This document shows positions 1 through 5,052 of a DNA stretch of 9,331 nt, piece by piece (the first letter of the stretch is position 1; each line of letters begins with the position of its first letter). Position numbers and translations under genes: made by a program. Below the pieces are notes generated by a model. The model was not told the DNA's origin. It searched no databases and worked only from the letters and a program-made list of their open reading frames with translations. Source of the stretch: Gammaproteobacteria bacterium. GTDB taxonomy: Bacteria > Pseudomonadota > Gammaproteobacteria > Chromatiales > Chromatiaceae. Location of the stretch: NCBI GenBank assembly GCA_020630035.1, contig JAHDCB010000058.1, forward strand, positions 1 through 9,331, read 5' to 3'.

Positions 1-697
1 GGTAGTCGGTCTGTGCCTCTTGCAATTGTTCCCGATTAGCGGCGGCATCATGTCCGGCATCCAGCGTGATCAGCAACCGCCGCCCGCCTGCCAGGGCGTT
101 GGCACGTGGCAAGACACGATCCAGAAAAAAGGCAAAATCTTTTTGGCTATGTTGCTCACCGGGACGAAGTTCCAGACCAACACACCAGCCTTCTTCCCCC
201 AAATAAGCGCCGATCGGGGCATAGCCATCATACCCATGGTACGTCCGGGACACCCCTTCCTTTGCCGTGTTACTGTTATCCAGGCAGAAAACATCCGCAT
301 GCAAGGCAACCTGCCCACTGGGCAAAGCGGTCACCGGGGCTTGCAAATTCGACAACAAGGGGACTAAACAAGTATCAGCGACCTGAGTCAGGGCTGGCGC
401 ATGATCATCAAGGCGTTGACGTAAACGCGCTGCAGAAGGCACCCGTTTGATTCCCAGCGCTTGACGAAAAAAGGTGTCTTCACGGACACCTTCGGCTGCC
501 TCAAAGTCATTTTTCCCCTGGCACAACAAGCCCAGATAAGTCCGCACGATATCCTCGTGGGGGATCCCATGGCGTAACGGCAGGCTTTTGAGTTGGCCGG
601 ACAACTCACTATAGCGGTTGATGATCGAACCCACCAAAGATAAACCACCAGCGCTACTATAAATCTCTGTGGGACTTTGCTCGAATTGGAAGCGCAT
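1..697 (-). CDS. IS1380-family transposase, 3' end cut by window edge
   Basis: This is the first 232 codons of a DDE transposase that moves its own insertion sequence by cutting and joining DNA ends. Residues 78-97 carry the family's early block (Gln-Ala-Leu-Gly-Ile, then Val-Pro-Ser and Leu-Arg-Gln-Arg-Leu). Residues 135-180 hold the diagnostic block: HADVFCLDNS, KEGVSRTYHGYDGYAPI, AYLGEEGW and LELRPGEQHS. Asp135 or Asp140 is the likely first catalytic acid, and Asp213 or Asp217 in the LDAGHD segment the likely second; the third (Glu) is beyond the window. The ATG at 697 is preceded by an AGGTGG ribosome site about 9 nt upstream. The frame is open with no stop to position 1, so I see no decay in this part. 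Whether the full gene is intact cannot be told. Family assignment is from motif memory and is strong. Confidence 0.85.
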   Translation of the reverse strand, partial: MRFQFEQSPTEIYSSAGGLSLVGSIINRYSELSGQLKSLPLRHGIPHEDIVRTYLGLLCQGKNDFEAAEGVREDTFFRQALGIKRVPSAARLRQRLDDHAPALTQVADTCLVPLLSNLQAPVTALPSGQVALHADVFCLDNSNTAKEGVSRTYHGYDGYAPIGAYLGEEGWCVGLELRPGEQHSQKDFAFFLDRVLPRANALAGGRRLLITLDAGHDAAANREQLQEAQTDY

Positions 698-790
698 CAA
701 ATATCACCACCTGAGTGAAAGAACGGATAGGCCGACGATACGCTATATTACCGCATAAACACTGACTTCTGGCTGCTTAACAAAAGCATG

Positions 791-806
791 AAGTCACGGA
801 TTCAGG
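791..806 (-). repeat. Candidate terminal inverted repeat of the IS1380-family element
   Basis: The minus strand starting at 806 reads CCTGAATCCGTGACTT, a CCT-initiated end about 110 bp before the transposase start, which is where an IS1380-family outer end should be. The mate repeat is not in the window, so this is a positional and motif guess only. Confidence 0.35.
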
Positions 807-813
807 GTCTGTA

Positions 814-1080
814 TTATGTGATTTTTGCCTTTAGTGGGAAACGTTCAGGGTTCTCGATACTTGCTTTGGTTAAATCAATATCCAGTTCTGGCCAATAAAA
901 ATGGCCTGATGACGGTTCCTCAACATGGGTAATGGATTGAACCGTTTTTTCTTTGAACCAGGGGAAGTCGTCGTATGACATAAACAACTTTTTGCCATGG
1001 GTTAGAAGCCATAAGCCGTGAGCAGAGATATCAGATACTTCAACATGTGAAGTGTTGTCGCCATGCACTGACAATTTCAT
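814..1080 (-). CDS. DUF2442 domain protein (putative partner of DUF4160 protein)
   Basis: A protein of 88 residues when read from the ATG at 1080. The DUF2442 pattern is visible: a beta-rich N-terminal half (HVEVSDISAHGLWLLTHGKK), then FMSYDDFPWFK, and the C-terminal GHFYWPELDIDL and IENPERFPL blocks. No enzyme motif is apparent and the molecular function is unknown to me. It lies downstream of, and overlaps by 41 nt, the DUF4160 gene on the same strand, so the two are almost certainly co-translated. Pairs of these families recur in accessory DNA and are often regarded as toxin-antitoxin-like, which I treat as a hypothesis. A TTG start 15 nt upstream is possible; I prefer the ATG, with a weak GAGA ribosome site about 10 nt before it. 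The stop at 814 is just outside the proposed IS end. Sampled stretches are about 40% GC, well below the core genes, which points to horizontal origin. Confidence 0.8.
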   Translation of the reverse strand: MKLSVHGDNTSHVEVSDISAHGLWLLTHGKKLFMSYDDFPWFKEKTVQSITHVEEPSSGHFYWPELDIDLTKASIENPERFPLKAKIT

Positions 1081-1279
1081 CGTAATGATTCTCAATAAGT
1101 GATTCGATTTGTTTTAACTGTTTTTTTGTATACCTGTGATTTTTTGCAAGCTCAATGTTTGGCTTAAGCCAATATTTAGCTTCTCCCTCGCCGGATATTA
1201 TGTGGACATGCATCCTTTCTTCTTCTCTTGAGAAAAAGAAGAATCTGTAACCACTTTCTTTGAGTACTGTCGGGCTCAA
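1040..1279 (-). CDS. DUF4160 domain protein (putative toxin-antitoxin-like partner)
   Basis: A small protein (79 residues from the proposed start) with the full DUF4160 signature: SPTVLKESGYRFFFFSREEE, then HVHIISGEGEAKYWLKPNIELA, a charged helix (KKQLKQIESLIENHYDEI), and the WRQHF end. The family is short, and its members usually begin with Met-Ser-Pro-Thr-Val. That matches a TTG at 1279-1277 here; no ATG is available in the right place, and another TTG at 1327 would add 16 residues not typical of the family. Neither start has a strong ribosome site. The gene precedes and overlaps the DUF2442 gene, so the pair forms a two-gene unit. The paired conserved histidines in HVH are suggestive of a metal or catalytic site, but no activity can be assigned. 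Low GC supports acquisition by transfer, in line with the IS next door. Confidence 0.8.
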   Translation of the reverse strand: MSPTVLKESGYRFFFFSREEERMHVHIISGEGEAKYWLKPNIELAKNHRYTKKQLKQIESLIENHYDEIVSAWRQHFTC

Positions 1280-1415
1280 AAATACTCGCTTGCTGCATTC
1301 AGCGTTTGTTTGCCAGGGTGTACACAAATTTTCTGGTTGCCACCTTTCGGTTGCCTGGTGTTGTCAGGTTACTGTGCGACCGGGGTGTGCCGTCAGGTGG
1401 CGGATGGCCGTGGTA
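1280..1415. other. Spacer between icd and the DUF4160 gene
   Basis: About 136 nt without a supported gene. It marks the border between the GC-rich core gene icd and the AT-rich accessory pair. A 7-bp inverted repeat (GCCACCT at 1339-1345, AGGTGGC at 1395-1401) is separated by 49 nt, and a short CCTG/CAGG hairpin lies between the arms. Neither is followed by a T-run on the minus strand, so I do not call an icd terminator. The promoter of the accessory pair should be here, but no convincing -35/-10 pair stands out. Confidence 0.4.
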
Positions 1416-2678
1416 TCAGCGTTGCAGGTTGGCGATCATGGCCTGGCCGAAGCCGGAACAACTGACTTCTGTGGCACCTGGCAGCAGGCGTGCCAGATCG
1501 TAGGTGACAGTCTTGTCGCTGATGGTGGCTTCCATGGACTGGATAATCAAGTCTGCCGCCTCACTCCAGCCCATATGGCGTAACATCATTTCGGCTGACA
1601 GGATTAGTGAGCCTGGATTGACCTTATCCTTTCCGGCATATTTGGGTGCTGTGCCGTGTGTGGCCTCAAACATCGCAACCTGATCCGACAGGTTGGCGCC
1701 GGGTGCAATTCCGATACCACCAACCTGGGCTGCCAGGGCGTCTGAAATATAGTCGCCGTTCAGGTTCAGGGTGGCGATCACATCATAGTCAGCAGGCCGT
1801 AACAAGATTTGTTGCAGAAACGCATCGGCAATCACGTCCTTGATGATGATCGGGTTGCCGGTATTGGGGTTGGTAAACTGGCACCAGGGGCCGTCATCCA
1901 ACTCGGTGGCACCGAATTCACGTTTCGCCAGGTCGTAGCCCCAGTTTTTGAAGGCACCTTCGGTATATTTCATGATGTTGCCCTTGTGCACTAAGGTGAC
2001 AGAAGGACGATCATTATCTATCGCATACTGAATGGCCTTGCGTACCAGCCGTTCTGTACCAGACTGAGAGACTGGCTTGATGCCAATACCGGAATTTTCC
2101 GGGAAGCGAATCTTGCTAACCCCCATTTCATCGCGCAGATATTGGATGACCTGCCTGACTTCCGGGCTGCCGGCAGACCATTCAATACCGGCATAGATAT
2201 CTTCTGAGTTTTCCCGGAAGATCACCATATCTGTGTGTTCCGGATGTTTCAGCGGGCTGGGTGTGCCGCTGAAATAACGTACCGGACGCTGGCAGACGTA
2301 CAGATCCAGTTGTTGACGCAGGCTGACATTCAGCGAGCGGATACCGCCGCCGACCGGGGTGGTGAGTGGGCCTTTGATAGAAACTACATAATCCTGCACC
2401 GCCTGCAGGGTTTCATCCGGCAGCCAGACATCCGGGCCATACACCTGGGTGGATTTTTCGCCGGCGTAGATTTCCATCCAGGCGATCTGCCGTTTGCCAC
2501 CATAGGCCTGGCTGACTGCCGCATCGACGACCTGTCGCATGACAGGTGTGATATCTACACCAATGCCATCGCCTTCTATATAAGGGATGATTGGCTGGTC
2601 TGGAACTTGCAGGCTGCCGTCATGGGCGCAGGTGATCATGTCGCCCTGGGCCGGGCGTTGTATGTGCTGTTGTGGCAT
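1416..2678 (-). CDS. icd: NADP-dependent isocitrate dehydrogenase
   Basis: Cytoplasmic TCA-cycle enzyme that oxidatively decarboxylates isocitrate to 2-oxoglutarate with NADP+ reduction, acting as a homodimer. The 420-residue product aligns nearly end to end with E. coli Icd (416 aa) at an offset of +2. Substrate residues are Ser115, Arg121, Arg131, Arg155, Tyr162 and Lys232; metal-binding aspartates are Asp285, Asp309 and Asp313. The NADP-specificity residues Lys346, Tyr347, Tyr393 and Arg397 are present, so the enzyme should use NADP rather than NAD. Ser115 in RSLNVSLR matches the E. coli serine phosphorylated by AceK, so glyoxylate-shunt branch control is possible if aceK exists elsewhere. 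I chose the ATG at 2678 because it lines up with the E. coli N-terminus; an upstream in-frame TTG at 2744 would run into the inverted repeat. No strong ribosome site is seen. Confidence 0.97.
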   Translation of the reverse strand: MPQQHIQRPAQGDMITCAHDGSLQVPDQPIIPYIEGDGIGVDITPVMRQVVDAAVSQAYGGKRQIAWMEIYAGEKSTQVYGPDVWLPDETLQAVQDYVVSIKGPLTTPVGGGIRSLNVSLRQQLDLYVCQRPVRYFSGTPSPLKHPEHTDMVIFRENSEDIYAGIEWSAGSPEVRQVIQYLRDEMGVSKIRFPENSGIGIKPVSQSGTERLVRKAIQYAIDNDRPSVTLVHKGNIMKYTEGAFKNWGYDLAKREFGATELDDGPWCQFTNPNTGNPIIIKDVIADAFLQQILLRPADYDVIATLNLNGDYISDALAAQVGGIGIAPGANLSDQVAMFEATHGTAPKYAGKDKVNPGSLILSAEMMLRHMGWSEAADLIIQSMEATISDKTVTYDLARLLPGATEVSCSGFGQAMIANLQR

Positions 2679-2727
2679 GGGTATCTGTCTGTCTTGAATG
2701 TCGCTGAAGATAATTCTGCGGTATATT

Positions 2728-2782
2728 TTAGGGGGTGTTCTCAATCAGCTGAATAAGCTAGCTGATTGAGAACGCCCTCTAA
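2728..2782. repeat. Long inverted repeat (23-bp arms, 9-nt loop) upstream of icd
   Basis: The arms are 2728-2750 and 2760-2782, with a 9-nt loop GAATAAGCT. Twenty-one of 23 positions pair in DNA. The two exceptions (2732 with 2778, 2736 with 2774) become G-U wobbles if the plus strand is transcribed, but are C-A mismatches in the minus-strand transcript. The repeat lies between the stop of the FMN-binding protein gene (2826) and the icd start (2678), both on the minus strand. No T-run follows on either strand, so it is not a standard intrinsic terminator. It could be an mRNA-processing or stability hairpin, an operator for a dimeric regulator, or a small palindromic mobile-element remnant with TTA/TAA edges. 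An A+T stretch (TAAAAT on the minus strand, 2726-2731) directly follows and could be a -10 box for icd. Confidence 0.85.
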
Positions 2783-2825
2783 GTAAGAAGGGTGGGTGAA
2801 AATAGACTGCAACCGCAAAATTCTA

Positions 2826-4328
2826 TCATATTCCCGTTCGGGGTAATGCATGCAGCTCGGATAAGGGTACGGATTTACCATGATACTGAATAATGCGCAC
2901 ATGGTCGCGCGTGAGCGCACGTGGTTGCGGTACACCACAGGCGTGTGCGATCAGGCTGACGCCGTGGTTGATTTCCTGCGCAAAATTGGCAACCCGGGTG
3001 GCCTTGTCCTGCGGTACCAGGCCACGCTGTAACGCCGGGTTATGGGTGGTGATGCCAGTGGGACAGGTGTTTTTATTACATTGCAGTGCCTGGATACAAC
3101 CCAGGGCAAACATAAAGCCACGCGCTGACACCACAAAATCAGCACCGGTAGCAATGGCCCAGGCGACCTTGCCCGGAATCATCAGTTTACCGGATGCAAT
3201 CACTTTAATGCGGTCACGTAAGTCATATTCATGTAATAGATTGACCACCAGCGGCAGACTTTCCGACAAGGGCATACCGACATAATCCAGCAGGGGTTGT
3301 GGTGCGGCACCGGTGCCGCCATCTGCACTGTCGAGGGCGATAAAGTCGGGCGCAACCTCTGGTCCTTGTACCTGAATTTCACGGAACAGTGAGGTGAAAA
3401 AGTGCAGTTGTCCCACAGCCAGCTTAATACCGACAGGCTTGCCAGTGACTTGCCGGACACGTTGAATCATATGTAACAGGTCGGTAACAGAATGGAGATC
3501 CCGATGCGCATTCGGGCTGATGGAAGTCTGTCCGACCACACCACCGCGAATCCGGGCGATTTCGGCAGTCACCTTATCGCCGGGTAATATGCCGCCTTTG
3601 CCGGGTTTGGCGCCCTGGCTGAGCTTGATTTCAAACATTCTGACCTTTGGCTGCGCCGCAATCGTGCGCAGCTTTTCATCAGACAGATGACCGTCAGCGT
3701 CACTGACTCCATGCTTCCCGGTTCCAATTTGAAAGACCAGATCACAGTCGCCAGACAGATGGTGGTCAGACAGTCCGCCTTCGCCGGTATTCATCCAGAT
3801 ACCAGCCATCCGGGCACCCTGTGACAGGGCCAGAATGGCTGGTTTGGAGATGGCGCCATAGCTCATGCCGGAGATATGAATCAATGATTGCGCGGTATAG
3901 GGTTGGGAACAATAGCTGGCACCGATGGTCACGGGTGCGGTTGCTGTGCCCTGTTCGGTTAAGATCGGGAATGGGCTGTGCAGAAAGATCGGATCACCCG
4001 GTGAATTTAACTGGCGGGTGGAGCCGAAGGGGATAGTGGTATCAACCTGTTTGGCAGCACGGTAGACCCAGGAACGTTCTGCCCGGTTGAATGGTAATTC
4101 TTCGCGATCCATCGCGAAAAAATATTGGCGGAAAAACGTGCCCAGGTGTTCAAACCAATAGCGGAACCGGGCCACAACCGGATAATTCCGGCGCAGGGTA
4201 TGGGTGGTCTGTGTGCGGTCTACCAGATAGATGATACCGATCAGCAGAATCATCATGCCGATCACGAACAACAGTGTCAGTGCGCTCCACTGAATGAATG
4301 TCTGGGCAAATTGTTGCAGGGTATCCAT
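2826..4328 (-). CDS. Membrane-anchored FMN-binding glutamate synthase-like protein
   Basis: A 500-residue protein related to the FMN/[3Fe-4S] synthase domain of glutamate synthase large subunit, without the N-terminal glutaminase and C-terminal beta-helix domains. One hydrophobic helix at about residues 14-36 is followed by basic residues, suggesting an inner-membrane anchor with the catalytic part in the cytoplasm. FMN/substrate motifs include ISGMSYGAIS (152-161), FEIKLSQGAKPGKGG (232-246), ADGGTGAAP (335-343) and the IASGK strand (377-381). Cys411, Cys417 and Cys422 have exactly the C-x5-C-x4-C spacing of the GltB iron-sulfur cluster, followed by PTGITTHNP. The true substrate and electron partner of this stand-alone family are uncertain; glutamate synthesis should not be assumed. 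The frame is open further upstream to 4940, but that part is antisense to hslV. The ATG at 4328 has GGAAA about 9-10 nt before it and begins the typical anchored N-terminus. It diverges from hslV. Confidence 0.88.
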   Translation of the reverse strand: MDTLQQFAQTFIQWSALTLLFVIGMMILLIGIIYLVDRTQTTHTLRRNYPVVARFRYWFEHLGTFFRQYFFAMDREELPFNRAERSWVYRAAKQVDTTIPFGSTRQLNSPGDPIFLHSPFPILTEQGTATAPVTIGASYCSQPYTAQSLIHISGMSYGAISKPAILALSQGARMAGIWMNTGEGGLSDHHLSGDCDLVFQIGTGKHGVSDADGHLSDEKLRTIAAQPKVRMFEIKLSQGAKPGKGGILPGDKVTAEIARIRGGVVGQTSISPNAHRDLHSVTDLLHMIQRVRQVTGKPVGIKLAVGQLHFFTSLFREIQVQGPEVAPDFIALDSADGGTGAAPQPLLDYVGMPLSESLPLVVNLLHEYDLRDRIKVIASGKLMIPGKVAWAIATGADFVVSARGFMFALGCIQALQCNKNTCPTGITTHNPALQRGLVPQDKATRVANFAQEINHGVSLIAHACGVPQPRALTRDHVRIIQYHGKSVPLSELHALPRTGI

Positions 4329-4366
4329 AAAAATTATTTCCGGTTGATAGTGATAGCCTGTCCGCA

Positions 4367-4391
4367 GCCCGCTTGCGGGCATTTGTTTTTT
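4367..4391 (+). terminator. Terminator-like hairpin in the divergent intergenic region
   Basis: GCCCG (4367-4371), loop CTTG, CGGGC (4376-4380), then ATTTG and six T residues (4386-4391) form a short GC stem followed by a T-rich tail on the plus strand. No plus-strand gene lies upstream, so if active it would stop transcripts that are antisense to the FMN-binding protein gene before they reach hslV, or act as a leader attenuator. The stem is only 5 bp, so strength is doubtful. Confidence 0.5.
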
Positions 4392-4403
4392 ATGTCGGCT
4401 GCC

Positions 4404-4430
4404 CTTGTTTATTACTGAGCATGCCCATAC
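4404..4430 (+). promoter_or_regulatory. Candidate heat-shock (sigma-32 type) promoter for hslV
   Basis: CTTGTTT (4404-4410), a 12-nt spacer, and GCCCATAC (4423-4430) resemble the sigma-32 consensus CTTGAAA and CCCCATNT, with the four leading bases of the -35 box and the CCCAT core of the -10 box kept. It would start transcription about 70 nt upstream of the hslV start, similar to the layout of E. coli hslVU, a known sigma-32 operon. The match is imperfect and no start site is proven. Confidence 0.5.
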
Positions 4431-4446
4431 TATCCGATCTTTATGC

Positions 4447-4469
4447 CGTGTGGAGTTGTATTCCACACG
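4447..4469 (+). promoter_or_regulatory. 5'-UTR hairpin upstream of hslV
   Basis: CGTGTGGA (4447-4454) and TCCACACG (4462-4469) are perfect 8-bp arms around a 7-nt loop. A further G-U pair can shrink the loop to five nucleotides. The hairpin is inside the predicted hslVU leader, between the candidate heat-shock promoter and the ribosome site. E. coli hslVU mRNA also has a leader stem-loop that has been linked to message stability, so a similar role is likely here. No T-run follows closely, so this is not a terminator. Confidence 0.6.
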
Positions 4470-4506
4470 TTGCGATGCAAAAAAATTTTCTGGTGGATAT
4501 TTCAGC

Positions 4507-5052
4507 GTGCAAGAAATACATGCAACGACAATTTTGTCAGTGCGGCGTGGTGGCAAGGTAGTGATCGGCGGTGACGGCCAGGTCTCGCTGGGTAACACCG
4601 TGATGAAGGGCAATGCCCGCAAGGTGCGACTGCTGTATAAAGGTAAGGTTCTGGCAGGTTTTGCTGGTGCGACGGCGGATGCATTTACCCTGTTTGAGCG
4701 ATTTGAAGGCAAGCTGGAAAAACATTCAGGCCACCTGACACGCGCTGCAGTGGAGCTGGCGAAGGACTGGCGTACAGACCGGATGTTACGTCGTCTGGAG
4801 GCACTGTTATTAGTCGCAGACAAGGACGCCTCGCTAACACTAACGGGGAATGGCGATGTGATCGAGCCGGAAGACAGCCTGATGGCGATCGGATCCGGCG
4901 GTGCCTTTGCCCAGTCAGCCGCCCGGGCATTGTTGGACAATACCGAACTGACAGCACGCGAGATTGTTGAGAAGAGCCTGCATATCGCAGCCGACGTGTG
5001 TGTTTACACGAACCATAACCTAGTGATAGAAGAACTGGATTCTCATGTCTGA
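4507..5052 (+). CDS. hslV: ATP-dependent protease subunit HslV (ClpQ), threonine peptidase
   Basis: Proteolytic subunit of the cytoplasmic HslVU (ClpYQ) protease, a proteasome-like double hexamer fed by the HslU unfoldase. The 181-residue protein begins, from a GTG at 4507, MQEIHATTILSVRR. The catalytic nucleophile should be Thr7, exposed after removal of a six-residue propeptide; E. coli removes only the initiator Met. Lys39 and Asp23 correspond to E. coli Lys33 and Asp17, and Ser130 in AIGSGG to Ser124. LGNTVMKGN and AVELAKDWRTDRMLR are near identical to the family. A GGTGGA ribosome site lies about 9 nt before the GTG. An upstream in-frame extension to 4405 covers the promoter and UTR hairpin and is rejected; the ATG at 4520 is out of frame. 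The last 8 nt overlap hslU, implying translational coupling. Regulation is probably heat-shock, given the promoter candidate upstream. Confidence 0.96.
   Translation: MQEIHATTILSVRRGGKVVIGGDGQVSLGNTVMKGNARKVRLLYKGKVLAGFAGATADAFTLFERFEGKLEKHSGHLTRAAVELAKDWRTDRMLRRLEALLLVADKDASLTLTGNGDVIEPEDSLMAIGSGGAFAQSAARALLDNTELTAREIVEKSLHIAADVCVYTNHNLVIEELDSHV

Larger units (their letters stand above)
1..806 (-). mobile_element. IS1380-family insertion sequence (partial, left side outside window)
   Basis: The element is defined by an IS1380-like transposase reading leftward off the window edge, plus about 110 bp of its leader. I place the outer end near 806 because the minus strand there reads CCTGAATCCGTGACTT. 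IS1380-family terminal repeats commonly start with CCT, and ISEcp1-like ends look similar, but the matching repeat at the other end is outside the window, so the boundary is inferred. The neighbouring DUF2442 gene stops at 814, only about 7 nt away, so the insertion would lie just behind that gene without breaking it. No target duplication can be checked. Confidence 0.6.

Noticed and set aside
1339..1401. GCCACCT/AGGTGGC inverted repeat as an icd terminator
   Set aside because: The 49-nt loop and absence of a T-run make chance pairing more likely.
1260..1583. Plus-strand open frame over the icd 3' end and spacer
   Set aside because: It overlaps two real minus-strand genes, has no family features and no convincing ribosome site.
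2679..2744. N-terminal extension of icd to an upstream TTG at 2744
   Set aside because: The added residues have no counterpart in Icd proteins and the region overlaps the inverted repeat and likely promoter.
2235..2756. Plus-strand open frame of 173 codons opposite icd
   Set aside because: It lies almost fully inside the antisense strand of a clear housekeeping gene and shows no recognisable domain.
4405..4506. Upstream extension of hslV giving 215 residues
   Set aside because: It would read through the promoter candidate and UTR hairpin and bury the catalytic threonine behind a long, unconserved leader.
4329..4940. In-frame N-terminal extension of the FMN-binding protein to 704 residues
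   Set aside because: It is antisense to the hslV coding region, is rich in Arg/Ser with no domain, and the family's anchored N-terminus begins exactly at the ATG at 4328.
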